Assembly: GCA_020650975.1 (NCBI GenBank)
Contig: JAIPMN010000595.1
Span: forward strand, 38,526-71,699
Reading direction: 5' to 3'
Length of the DNA stretch: 33,174 nucleotides
Origin: Apostichopus californicus
Taxonomy: Eukaryota; Echinodermata; Holothuroidea; Aspidochirotida; Stichopodidae
This document shows positions 1-9,949 of this stretch, piece by piece (position 1 is the first letter of the stretch; each line of letters starts with the position of its first letter). Under the pieces are notes generated by a model, which saw only the letters and a list, made by a program, of their open reading frames with translations, made no database searches and was not told the DNA's origin. A program made the position numbers and the translations under genes.

Positions 1-37
1 CCCCCCCCCCCCCCCCCCCACCTTGGCTACGCACCTG
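1..37 (-). mobile_element. End of a hAT-like MITE cut by the window edge
   Basis: A C-tract is followed by a terminus which, read on the minus strand, begins CAGGTGCGTAGCC. That matches the CARNG-type ends of hAT elements and resembles the CAGTGGCGTAGG end of the complete MITE at 31580. The C-run matches the G-rich interior of that element. The other end and the target duplication lie outside the window, so the assignment rests on one terminus. Confidence 0.5.
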
Positions 38-1584
38 ACTTGACTGAACTAAACCTTAACAAACCAATGTCCATTTTTACTATACAGGTGGTGATGTCAT
101 AAGTACATGTAATTACAATGTCCCAGATTCTTTAATACTTCTTTTTTACAGTTCTTAAGTGCAATTTCAATGATGATCAATTGCTCAAATAGCCCATAGA
201 ATCGCTATCAGATCAATTAACGAAACTTTGACAAATGCTTTTTAATGGATTGCTGACTGACAGTTTCCATTCACGTCAGTTTTCTTCCCCACTTTAGATC
301 CAGGAAGGTAGTGAAGTACTTTTGCTGTTTAAATGATCAATTTTCAAACATTTCTGCATTCAAACATTGTTAAAGCACCACTTAGCTTCATTCAGGTCAA
401 TTAACATTTTTTTTCTAATAGGCTAAAGAAAACCGCTACTTTGATATCTACAGGTTTAGTTGTCTCGCATAGAATTTTAATGGCTTTTGATTTTGATACT
501 GGCCGATTTGTTTCTCATTTCCTGTTTTTCTATTGAGTTCTATTGAGTTCTGTTTTCTATTTGAGTTAAGTGAAGTCTTAATTCAGCATAAAATCCTTTC
601 GTTAATTCAGAGACGTACTCAATGATTCATACGATAAAAATGGTTCTTTATTTCTGCAGAAACTGATGTCTTTTTGGTTTCCCGAAAGGGAAAACTGTGG
701 ATTCACTCTTACCTACCTTGCAAAATTGTGAGAGGGACTGCGAATTGCAAAGTCGGCAAGGACTATAACACGGATCGCAAAGTCGGTATTACCATTACTG
801 TCCAACATGGCAGCATACAGAAACGTTGTACTCAAAGCCGAAGCCAAAGTGAATTAATCAGGTTACACATCAGGACTCTATGCATGCTTAGTTCTTCACT
901 ACCGCCGTCATTACCTTCCTGGAAATATTTTCTACTGCAGTTTTGATTGGATGTTGAGTTCAACGATCGAGAACGCTACGATAATAGGATATCATTGTTA
1001 TTCCTCATACCACCATTTTCAGTTTCATTTGTCACCTACTATCAACTTGAAAACACTCATTGAGTTGTCTCATTATCACTTTGTGATGATGCACCTTAAT
1101 ACAAGGGAAGGATTTTAATAGCACCACCCATTAGTTTTCCTGTTATTGTTCCATAGTAACTTTTGAACACCACTTTTGTGATTCCATTGGTGGTTTAATT
1201 TCGAATATCAAGAGTCCCTGTGACGAGAACAAAGTTTTGATAATTTTCGTGCATACATATACATGACCTGAAATTTGAAGACAGGTTATTTCTCATATGG
1301 TGAAACGACATAGAACAAAATGCCAGAGGGCCATGACTGTTGTTTAGCTGTTTACCCAATTGTCAAAGAGGACTAGAAAACACAAAGTATTTCCATCAAA
1401 ATAAAGATAAAAACAATAAAACAAACCTATATTGTTTATAATTATCGGAATGAAGCAGTAATGACTAAATAACCATAAAAACTATCAGCAAAGTTACCAT
1501 GAAAGATCAAACTGAATGGACATTTTCTAAATAAATACCTTGAAATAGTTTCGCAAAAATCTGGAAACGAACATTCAAGAAATT
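38..1584. other. Intergenic, no gene recognised
   Basis: AT-rich sequence upstream of the first GPCR. An open stretch at about 674-946 has no recognisable domain and begins at a non-ATG codon. A short direct repeat (TTCTATTGAG twice near 530-550) is present. The promoter of the receptor gene must lie here but no core element can be assigned with confidence. Confidence 0.4.
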
Positions 1585-1656
1585 ATGACAGTTGGTTCGA
1601 CGACGACAGACTTGGACGTTGGAAAAGGTACCCGAGGAAAATGTTCCGTTATATAA
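1585..1656 (+). other. 23-codon upstream ORF overlapping the first GPCR start
   Basis: An ATG at 1585 opens a 23-codon frame reading MTVGSTTTDLDVGKGTRGKC and three more residues. It runs out of frame through the GPCR ATG at 1641 and stops at TAA 1654-1656. It resembles the Thr/Ser-rich N-terminal tails of the paralogues at 6934 and 14820. Two readings are possible: a translated overlapping uORF, or the true receptor N-terminus separated from the body by a one-base frameshift. The sequence alone does not decide between them. Confidence 0.5.
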
Positions 1657-2549
1657 TAGTGGCCTACTTTGTGATTGGCATATCAGCTATCTTGGCAAGC
1701 AGTCTAACATTATATGTTCTAAGTAAAGTTAAGAACACTTCCGAATCTCAAAATCTGTTACTGAAGACACTCGGACTGATAGATTTATCCATTGGATTTG
1801 TGACCGTCACCGGGGCGCTTAACGAAAGCATCCAACTTTTCCGACCTGACATTGTCTGCAAGATTTGTGCACTACATCTCACTATCTGTTCATCCCTGAC
1901 TACCGAGGTTCTACTCCTCATCGCCCTTGACAAGCTGCTATCTATTTTGAGACCTTTAAGATACCATCTTTTTGTGACTCTATTTCGCATCAGAGTTTTA
2001 CTCGTCGTTGGGCTTGCGAATGCCGTCGTTTGGATGATCTTCGTAACATCCTCTGACACCTGGCTCGACCAGCTCCTATACGATGGCGATTCTGGTTTCT
2101 GCTTTCCGAGTTTGATTAATCCACGGAGGAAGCTTGCTTCGTGTTTCTACATGGTCATTTGGATTTGTTTACCTTTCTTACTTATCCTAACTTCGTATCT
2201 CTGGATAGGATTAATAGCTCGACAGCAAAACAAGAGGATCAATGATGTATCCATCATGCCATGCGGGCATCAGCCACGAAGCAAAGAGTGGAAAGGAATC
2301 AAAATCGCCCTCTGCCTCACGACAGCTTTCATCCTCGTTTGGGTTCCGACTTTATCGATTACTCTTCTCCAGTCTGTCGGGGATTACACCGTTCCTCCCA
2401 CTGTGAAGTTGTTCTCTGGTTTCTTGACAGTTTCCAATTCCTGCTATAATCTAGTTTTTCACTTTATCTGTTACAAAGAGTTCACGTTTCAAGCTAATCA
2501 AGTATTTGGAAGGATCATGAAAATGCTGACTTGCAAAGATTCTACCTAA
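1641..2549 (+). CDS. Class A (rhodopsin-like) GPCR, copy 1, divergent
   Basis: A 302-residue single-exon seven-helix receptor. TM1 starts almost at the initiator (about 4-28), so the N-terminal tail is only three residues, against some 15-25 in its paralogues. Visible landmarks: Asp48 (2.50) in LGLID; Cys73 and Cys154 for the TM3-ECL2 disulfide; ALDKLL at 95-100 replacing DRY, with Lys98 at the 3.50 position; Trp131 in TM4; Pro178 and Tyr186 in TM5; FILVWVP at 230-236 for the FxxCWxP switch; NLVFH at 270-274 in place of NPxxY. The EWKGIKIA stretch at 216-223 is shared with the three downstream copies. It lacks the aminergic Asp at 3.32 (Leu80) and an opsin lysine in TM7, so the ligand is unknown. 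Role inferred as chemosensory, from the array context only. An AATAAA lies at 2917. The short N-terminus may reflect an upstream frameshift (see the ORF at 1585). Confidence 0.88.
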   Translation: MFRYIIVAYFVIGISAILASSLTLYVLSKVKNTSESQNLLLKTLGLIDLSIGFVTVTGALNESIQLFRPDIVCKICALHLTICSSLTTEVLLLIALDKLLSILRPLRYHLFVTLFRIRVLLVVGLANAVVWMIFVTSSDTWLDQLLYDGDSGFCFPSLINPRRKLASCFYMVIWICLPFLLILTSYLWIGLIARQQNKRINDVSIMPCGHQPRSKEWKGIKIALCLTTAFILVWVPTLSITLLQSVGDYTVPPTVKLFSGFLTVSNSCYNLVFHFICYKEFTFQANQVFGRIMKMLTCKDST

Positions 2550-3026
2550 TTCAGAAATATTTTTTATCATTATTAATTTGGCTTTCAGTCTCTCCTCATT
2601 TTGAATTAAAGAATGAAAAAGAAGAATTTCAAAAGGATTGACAACTGATGACAAAATGATTGTATAGAATGATCAAGATTTTCCTAAAAGCCCTCACCTT
2701 GCTGAGTGGCAACATTGCACCAGGAGTGAGTGTAGCCCTATAATGTGACGATGCTTGTCAAATCATCAGCCTTCCAAACCTGAACCTAATGAAAATGATC
2801 ATTTTGTTGTTATTAAAATGACCCTTCAAAGTAACAGTATTTCATGTTTTTGTGAGCAATGAAATAGGCTCAGGGTATAAGGTTTACTAACACTATGCTA
2901 AGATCATCATGCTGAGAATAAAACCTGGAGGCTTTACCTTGAATGAACTACTGTAACACTAAGTTATATAAAGCAAATTATAAGCTCTGAACAATTGAGC
3001 TGAACTATACAGGTTAATTGTATACT
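2550..3026. other. 3' flank of GPCR copy 1
   Basis: AT-rich intergenic sequence with an AATAAA at 2917-2922 that could serve as polyadenylation signal. No coding or structured element seen. Confidence 0.35.
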
Positions 3027-3034
3027 GACTATAC
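3027..3034. repeat. Left target-site duplication GACTATAC
   Basis: The octamer GACTATAC directly precedes the foldback element and recurs exactly at 3573-3580 directly after it. An 8-bp duplication is the size made by hAT-type transposases. Confidence 0.7.
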
Positions 3035-3572
3035 GGGGGAATTCCGCGAGACCGAAGGTCTGCGAGACCGAAGGTCCGCGAGACCGAAATTCAAAAACGG
3101 TCCGCGAGACCGAAATTCAACAAAGGTCCGCGAGACCGAAATTCAAAAAAGGTCCGCGAGACCGAAATTAAAAAAAGGTCCGCGAGACCGAAATTAAAAA
3201 AAGGTCCGCGAGACCAAAATTAAACAGGAAACAAAATCTGCTGATAATATGATATCATATTATAATGATGAAACTGGCAAAACATTGCACCAGATCGCAT
3301 CTAAGGACCTTCAATTGTTCAAAAAAATCTCAACAGAGACCCCTCCCCCATATCAATCGCAAAATGTGCTTCCCCTTTAAAATTTCTGGCTACGTCGCTG
3401 TCGTGGGCCTAGTAATAGTTTCGGTCTCGCGGACCTTCGGTCTCGCGGACCTTTGGTCTCGAAGACCTTCGGTGTCACGGATCTTTTTGAATTTCGGTCT
3501 CGCGGACCTTTTTTGAATTTCGGTCTCGCGGACCTTCGGTCTCGCGGACCTTCGGTCTCGTGGCCTGTAACC
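3035..3572. mobile_element. Foldback-type non-autonomous DNA transposon
   Basis: A 538-bp element made of two long inverted arms around a roughly 190-bp centre. The left arm (about 3045-3227) has two 16-bp units GCGAGACCGAAGGTCY followed by six near-identical 26-bp units, GGTCCGCGAGACCGAAATT plus an A-rich heptamer. The right arm (about 3418-3562) carries the reverse complement, CGGTCTCGCGGACC. Each unit itself contains the GGTC...GACC palindrome. Exact 8-bp repeats GACTATAC flank the whole. The centre (about 3290-3415) ends in TGGCTACGTCGCTG, which resembles another hAT-MITE terminus nested inside. No transposase is present. An 83-codon open frame within it is repeat-derived and not a gene. 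Confidence 0.8.
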
Positions 3573-3580
3573 GACTATAC
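3573..3580. repeat. Right target-site duplication GACTATAC
   Basis: Exact match to 3027-3034, immediately outside the right arm of the foldback element. Confidence 0.7.
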
Positions 3581-3589
3581 ATGTGCAGG

Positions 3590-3810
3590 CTTCAAATTTT
3601 AAGGCTGTTTACTGGCTAAATGCCAGCAGATATTGCTATGTGTTAGTAGCAAAAAAGCACTGGTATTTCTCTGCCAGTAGGTATATGACACTTAACGTTT
3701 TTTATTATTTTAAGGAATGTCCCAGTGGGAATTTGATTTTAGCAAGTAGTATGTTTCATGCACTGGTATTTGTTAGCAAATTGGCTAAAAGTGTGAAATT
3801 ATTGGCCTGA
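3590..3810 (+). repeat. Dispersed repeat with CTGGCTA/CCAGTAG motifs (copy A)
   Basis: Recurring phrases such as TACTGGCTAAATGCCAGCAG, AGCACTGGTATTT and GCCAGTAGGTAT are echoed at about 9418-9760. The units recur at roughly 70-110 bp inside each copy. It is an interspersed repeat of unknown class. The 75-codon open frame across it is not supported as a gene. Confidence 0.4.
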
Positions 3811-4099
3811 TGTGTACTTGAATCAATTAAAACATCCAATGGTAACAGAACATAGGTTCTTACAAACTCTGGTCCATCATGAAACTAATAGCTCTCCAAC
3901 TGTTTGTTATAATCTTGAGTAACATTATTAATTCCATGACAGATGTCAAACAGTTCTGATACGTCTACTCATCCACTAACGAGATGGAACATGACAAATG
4001 TGGAATGAAATATGACTAATTTAGCAAAACATTTATGATCTCTAGTGTCTACACATGTTCACTGGATTCAGGACTTTATCAGCATTTATTCAGGACAGT

Positions 4100-5283
4100 A
4101 CTGTAGGTTCACAGCTTCTCTACATTGCATTGTGCATGGATAATGGAAAACTTGATGCAGTTGCTATTTTTGCTATCTTTCAGCTGCATTTGACACAGTC
4201 GACCATCATATTTTGTTGAACAGATGTCACTCTTTTTGTTTTGCTGGTACTGCATTAAAATGGTTAGAGTCCTATCTACATGACAGATCATAATGTGTTA
4301 AATTACATGAACATACTGCCAGGCCTATTTAGGCTACCCTTCAGTGTACCACAAGGCTATATGCCAGGTCCTTTCCTGTTTCCTCCATATATATACAAAT
4401 CCTCTTGTAGGGATAATCCAGAAACATACTGTAGGCTGTAATACTTTTCTATGCAGATGACTCCCAGATTTATATAACTTTTTCTCCCGATCAAGTCGCA
4501 GCCGATGCTGCTTTATCTAGACTTGAGTTTCCATCGATGAAGTACGTTTACGGATATCTCAAAACTATTTGAAATTAATTGATAATGAGACTGAATTTAT
4601 TATGTTTGGCTCAAAAGATCACAGCGATAAAATCAAAGTCCCCTGTCTTGGTGTTGGCTCTTCAAATATACCCCCATCGCATCAAGAGTTTGCAATTTGG
4701 GCTCAATATTTGACTCTGGCAGGTCATTTATTGATCATATCTCCTCCCCTGTGTGCAGCTGCTCCACTTACAATCAATGCAGCACCGGACTTAATAATAA
4801 AGTATCTCACTCAAAATGCAGCTGAACAATGGTACATGCATTTATTACTTCCCACTGAACATGTGTAACTCCTTTTTACATGGTCTACCAAATCATCAGA
4901 TTTCTCATTTAACTCTTCTTCAGAATATTGCTGCAATGATTGTAACACACATACTAATTCTAGAGAACATACCACTCCTGTATTAAGAGGATTACACTGG
5001 CTACTACGTAAGTCTCACTCAGAATCATTCTCAAGATACATATATACCGTTCATTTTATCATCAATATATTTATCAGAGCTATTACAGCCTTATAATTGC
5101 ACCTCCTGAATTGCGCTCTCGGAATAAACGTCTTCTCACCGTAAAGCCTAGTAACATCCTGGGGAATCAGCTGCCCGTCATCTTTGGATCAAATTACCTG
5201 AATCCATCAAACTCTCTCATTCTCTTGTGTCTTTCAAATCTACTCTAAAAAGCCATCTGTTTCTAGAACTCAGTGACTTCTAA
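4100..5283 (+). pseudogene. Decayed CR1/Jockey-like LINE reverse transcriptase
   Basis: The frames of this stretch read as the C-terminal part of a non-LTR retrotransposon ORF2, broken by frameshifts and stops. From 4190: [13 protein letters not shown] (RT motif A) followed by [12 protein letters not shown]. Near 4330-4400: FSVPQGYMPGPFLF (motif B, with the usual GSVLGP degraded). At 4447-4476: FYADDSQIYI, the catalytic YADD box, still intact. At about 4569: LIDNETEFIMFGSK, then the VRNLG-like region. At 5100: APPELRSRNKRLLTV. At 5164-5283: ESAARHLWIKLPESI, SHSLVSFKSTLKSHLF and the natural terminal stop. The upstream endonuclease domain is not recognisable, so the copy is 5'-truncated as LINE insertions usually are. 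Frames differ between blocks, which marks it as dead. Confidence 0.85.
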
Positions 5284-5694
5284 TTGACTTTTACCTTTTG
5301 TAATCTTATTCTTTGTATGTCTAATACTTGTTTTGCCCTTTCTCACTGTTGTTTCACTTGACCATGTAGTGATTTTTTTGCGGCCCGTGAGATGTTTCAA
5401 GAAAAAGAAAAAAAATCAATCTATTTTACATCATCACCAAAAACAAGCTAGCTGCTTAGAATTTATCTGCACTAATGATGCTGTCAGGTAGGCCTATTAT
5501 CACCATTAATTATCAACTGTACTGTATTGACATTATGTTTTTGTGAATAAAGATTAGTACACACACCTATTGCTTGAAAATCCACGGAATCAAAGGTTTG
5601 AAATCAACAGCAGGTCAATTTGGTTAGGTGCGGCCCTGTCAATCTTTCACTCCTAAAATCTGGCCCATTCATTCAAAAAGGTTGCCCACCCCTG
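5284..5694. mobile_element. LINE 3' tail region and a truncated hAT-like MITE end
   Basis: Non-coding sequence after the LINE stop, probably its 3' UTR. GCGGCCCGTGAGATG at about 5382 and AAAAGGTTGCCCACCCCTG ending at 5694 follow. Read from the right, the latter starts CAGGGGTGGGCAACC, a typical hAT-MITE terminus. The matching left end was not found, so the element is truncated or interrupted. Confidence 0.5.
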
Positions 5695-6933
5695 CTCTAG
5701 ATGGTACCTTTCAGAAACCACAGTATTTTCAATATCATATAATATATTCAGTTATCACATCCCACCTTCCACACCCTCCCCTCTCCACCACCCCTCCCCC
5801 ACCACAGGGAAAATGCCTCAAAACTGAAGTGTCATATATATGTTCAAAATTCTCTATATTTATATTATCGAATCAAACTATGTATTACCATGGTGTAAGA
5901 AAATACTGCTCAGAAAATATTACAAGTGTTAATATAAGCAGTTGAGAATTCTTCCGAACAGCAATCGATCTTTTTTTACAATGAATTAATAAAAATGCTA
6001 TCACATCTTCTCATATATATGCATATATTGTTTCTTCAGCTAGTTCTGTTGCTAACCAAAACCTCAATGTAGATACTTCACAAATGAATCCTCAAATTTT
6101 TTTTCTTCAAAAAATCATAACTCCCTGCAGATGATGATGCAGCACTTCTCAGGAAAACTTTCAAGGTTTCCTTGTACGGAATATTATTGACCAGGTTTGG
6201 ACAATTACCTTTCACAAACTTTACTTACGGCCAATCAATAGACATTACGAAAAAACAAATCGTTTACCCAGATATAAACAATTTCAAATGTCGAACTGTG
6301 TAAATGATGAATAAAAAACAAATATCACAAATATACTAAATCAATACTGAACAATTAAAGAGTTATATGGTGAAATAACTCTCAGATTTGCGGAAATAAT
6401 TTGCAATTTGTCGTTAAAGCCCACAAAGTGTGGAATGCAAATGTCACATCTTCATCAAAACAATGTCAGTTTAATTTCTTGCTGATTTACGACTGTAGTT
6501 GATGTGGTATTAATATAAGACACACACACACAACGAAAGAGGAGATCCTTTATCTATAGAAACTTTGAAACAATCCAGTTTGTGATTTATCTATAATTGT
6601 AAAGACTGTCAATGCTTTGAAGTTCTTAGGACAGGGAAAATGTATTTGTGGCAAATATCTTCATCTTCAGTAGATGAACTTTATTTATTTGCTGACATTA
6701 GCAAAGCTAATGTGCTTTTGACTTCCAGAAAAGAGTTACTATTTTCTGGATAGCAACTTTCCTACCCTCAGCGATAAATGAATATTTCACACATATTTTA
6801 TTGAGATTCTGTAGTGGAAAAATCGGAACGTGGATCTCCCTATCAAATTCTGCCAATGTTTACACTGGGCTATCGACAAAAAGCGAACCACAATTTGGAA
6901 GACATCATTTGATCTATCCAGAGATACGTAACC
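5695..6933. other. Intergenic upstream of GPCR copy 2
   Basis: AT-rich, with C-rich simple sequence at about 5765-5810 and a short CA run near 6520. No gene recognised. Confidence 0.35.
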
Positions 6934-7911
6934 ATGGAGAGTATGTGGAATGTAACGACTTCTGTCGTTACGACAGCAGAGATGGTAAGCCGACCGGAAA
7001 CGATTCCATTGCTGGCAGTAGTTATTGCTTCCTCTGGATTAGCGGCAGCGTTGGGAAGCATCGTTATCTACGTTGTTCTGGGTCAGGTCAAAATCACCAC
7101 AGAATCCCAAATGATTCTTCTGAAGATTCTTGCAATTACAGACTTTACCATCGGAGTGGTCTTGGTACTCGGCGTCTTTCAACAAAATGTCGGCGCTTTG
7201 GAATCAGAAGTCTCCTGCAAGGTCCTGTTACTGTGTTTATCGATCGGCAATGCTATAACCACCTTCACGCTAGCCTTCGTCGCACTGGATAAACTGCTGA
7301 CGATTCTGAGACCTCTACGTCACCAACGGATGATCACTCCCTCTCGGATCGTAGCCGTAGAGTCCTCTTCGGCTCTCTGTCAGACGGTCTGGATGGCGTG
7401 CGTATTTTCGGGCGAGACTTTTCTGGACAAGGTGGTCTACACTCCGGAATACAGCCTATGTATACCATTCTTTGGTAATCCCGACAAAGTGGCATTAGTC
7501 GTCACCACCGGCATCGTGTGGATCGTCTTACCGATAGCGCTCACCATGGGTTGTTATCTCTGGATAGGAATAATAGCCAGAACACAGAACAGGAAGATCG
7601 CCGCGAGCTCCGGTGACGGGGTGACGACCGAGCAGTTGCGGAGGAAGGAATGGAAGGGTATCAGGATCGCAGTGTGGATTACAGTGATATTCCTGCTGGC
7701 ATGGATTCCAGGTTCTGTTATCTCATTACTTCAGTCAATTTCTTTAATTACAATTCCAAATTATGTTAAACTGATAGCTACGTTTATGACATTCACTAAC
7801 GCCTGGTGCAACATCTTACTCTATTTCTTGTTTTATAAATCCTTTCGAGAACAAGCAGTCCAGAATTGTAAGGATATTTATAATAAGCTTAGGGTTTTGA
7901 ACCAGTCGTAA
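6934..7911 (+). CDS. Class A (rhodopsin-like) GPCR, copy 2
   Basis: A 325-residue single-exon receptor whose ATG sits in a strong context (accATGg). The extracellular N-terminus carries an N-glycosylation sequon (Asn6-Val-Thr). TM1 spans about 25-49 with Ser42 where class A usually has Asn1.50. Others: Asp70 in LAITD (2.50); Cys95-Cys176 disulfide pair; ALDKLL at 117-122 with Lys120 in place of DRY Arg; Trp153 in TM4; Pro200 and Tyr208 in TM5; KEWKGIRIA at 238-246; FLLAWIP at 253-259; NILLY at 293-297, where NPxxY has lost its proline but kept Tyr. Helix 8 begins KSFR. Leu102 at 3.32 rules out a standard amine receptor. Ligand unknown; a sensory role is inferred from tandem paralogy. An AATAAA lies at 8009-8014. 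Confidence 0.92.
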   Translation: MESMWNVTTSVVTTAEMVSRPETIPLLAVVIASSGLAAALGSIVIYVVLGQVKITTESQMILLKILAITDFTIGVVLVLGVFQQNVGALESEVSCKVLLLCLSIGNAITTFTLAFVALDKLLTILRPLRHQRMITPSRIVAVESSSALCQTVWMACVFSGETFLDKVVYTPEYSLCIPFFGNPDKVALVVTTGIVWIVLPIALTMGCYLWIGIIARTQNRKIAASSGDGVTTEQLRRKEWKGIRIAVWITVIFLLAWIPGSVISLLQSISLITIPNYVKLIATFMTFTNAWCNILLYFLFYKSFREQAVQNCKDIYNKLRVLNQS

Positions 7912-8165
7912 AAATTTTCACAGCATTTATAATGAACAGTTTTGTAAATCCATTCTCATTCACTGCCCTAGCTTTCACAAATTTCTTACAAAAATTTCAA
8001 TCTTCAGGAATAAATTCAGTAATTCACACAGAAATTCAATAGATTTGAAATGGCTAAAGTCTTTTATACTATTTTAGCATCTCTCTTCAACCTAATTTCG
8101 CAAGTATTTCTTTTCTAAAATTTACAGCAATATCCTAAAGGGTCCTATTCTGCTTTCATATATGT
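7912..8165. other. 3' flank of GPCR copy 2 with AATAAA
   Basis: AT-rich 3' UTR-like sequence. AATAAA at 8009-8014, about 100 bp past the stop, is the nearest candidate polyadenylation signal. Confidence 0.45.
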
Positions 8166-8363
8166 ATGCTCAATACAATGTACTATATTGACTCAATTTT
8201 ACTGTACTATGTAAAGTTGCTTAAAGTGTTAATTCTGAACTTACATGAATGCTCAATAACAATGTACGATATTTTACAGTAATATGAAAAGTGGCTCAAA
8301 GTGTTGACTCTGAACTAACATGTATGCTGAATACAATGTACGATATTTTACAGTAATATGTAA
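8166..8363 (+). repeat. Tandem repeat, about 80-bp unit, 2.5 copies
   Basis: Units start ATGCTCAATA at 8166, ATGCTCAATAAC at 8249 and ATGCTGAATAC at 8324. All share ACAATGTACKATATT, the later ones TTTACAGTAATATG, and the first two AAAGTGTTRAYTCTGAACT. Spacings are 83 and 75 bp, the difference being an internal deletion. Confidence 0.75.
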
Positions 8364-9417
8364 TGCTGAGGTCGTGGGGAGAAACGTAAGTAAAGTCACT
8401 AAAGTAAATGCATACAGCTTAAGGGACTGGTCTTCTTTATGTTTAAATTTCTCTTGTGTTTACATACTGTAGTAACCTAAATCACAATTTTCCTGTTTAA
8501 CTTCACAATGTTAACTCGCATAACTTGTAAACCATGTATGTTGAACTATATGTAAATGAGTAACAATAATGATCATAAAAACTAACTTTGTGTTTATTTT
8601 TGTTTCTTTTTTACTCGAATTAACCAAAATTTGATTTTGAAAATTTGAAAGACGGGAAGAATCCAATCACAATCAATCTGATGTTGTTGGGTTTTTTTTT
8701 TTATTGTTGCTTTTTGAGTTATTATATCAATACAAATTATCTAATTATAATTTAGAGTGTTTTCCATAGGCCTATATAGTCACAATTAAGTTGCATTAAG
8801 TTTTGAAAAAGTACAAAGTGACTACAATATTTAAAAGCAAGTCATGTTCATTGCAAGTACGGCATACACAAAGTTTAAGAAAATTAATCTATAATATGAT
8901 AGATATCCTCTACAACAAGAGAACAATTTCCCAGTTACGGCAAAGTTTACAACTTACGTACTGCAACTTCAATGCAGGTTGTACATTGTGCATGTAGCTT
9001 TAAGTTCCATCACAGATCACAAAGTACTTTATCTAAGTGACAAGCACTCACAGGAAACAAAAAGTGACATCGCTTCAGTGAAACGTTTGGACATTATTAA
9101 GAGCACAATTACTTGCTTCGATGCTCACTTTTAACAAAGCTACAATTAAGGTAACTTTTCCATTTGTGCTGAGATCATACTGTGCGCAGTCTGGGTTGCA
9201 AGAGAATGCATCTTAGATACAGTTGCATCATCAATTAACATTGCTAGATATTTTTTGCAGTTTGGTCTTTTACTGGTGTTTGCAAGGAAGTAAAATATGA
9301 CCATTTATATATTGTTTCATAGTTGTCTTCATCCACAGTGATAAAGGTCAAATGCAGCAGAGTAACTACCAGCCAATTGTGTTAAACATCTTGAGTTATA
9401 TAAACTGAAAGTAGCAC
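8364..9417. other. Intergenic, nothing recognised
   Basis: AT-rich sequence with a T-run near 8690. Open frames here (for example at 8803) show no domain. Confidence 0.3.
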
Positions 9418-9760
9418 TATTTACCAGCTAAAACTGTCAGTGGGTTTCGCCCTTTTGCCAGTAGACAAAAATGCACTGGCACTTTTTTTAGCCAATAGAC
9501 ATTCAGGATATCGATACATGATGAGTCAGTTTAACAACCATCGGTCAAAAACCAGTCACTTTTTCCACACCTAACCTTAGCCAGACGTATATACTGCTTA
9601 TTATCAGCAAATACTACTAATGGACAACTCTGGTAAGCCTACAGTACAGTAACTGATCTGTGTTTGTAATTCAGGAAATACCACTGGCCAGAGACTTGAC
9701 TTTAGCCAGTAGATGTTTTTAAGTTTTTATTTTTCTAGTCAGTGACTTAAAAATTGTGAA
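9418..9760 (+). repeat. Dispersed repeat with CTGGCTA/CCAGTAG motifs (copy B)
   Basis: Related to 3590-3810: GCCAGTAGACAAAAATGCAC, TTTTTTAGCCAATAGACATT and TTTAGCCAGTAGATG recur within it. Class unknown. It sits about 200 bp upstream of GPCR copy 3. Confidence 0.4.
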
Positions 9761-9949
9761 ATTCTAGGCCTAACCATACACAGTAAAAACTCAACGCGAG
9801 TTGGATTGTAGTACTTATCAAATTACGTACTGTACTAATTATTTTATAATCTGTCCTGTACTGTGTTACTCTCAGGAATATCAAAGTACACCCTGTGATA
9901 AGAATCTTCTTGCCCAAGTTGAATCATTTATAAAATCGTCCCAATTTAA

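Noticed and set aside
674..946. 90-codon open frame upstream of GPCR copy 1
   Set aside because: Starts at a non-ATG codon, shows no domain or membrane segment and no splice-consistent partner. A short coding-looking stretch (MAAYRNVVLKAEAKVN in another frame) is too brief to support.
3265..3516. 83-codon frame in the foldback element
   Set aside because: More than a quarter of it is translation of the inverted 26-bp repeats and the rest has no homology I recognise.
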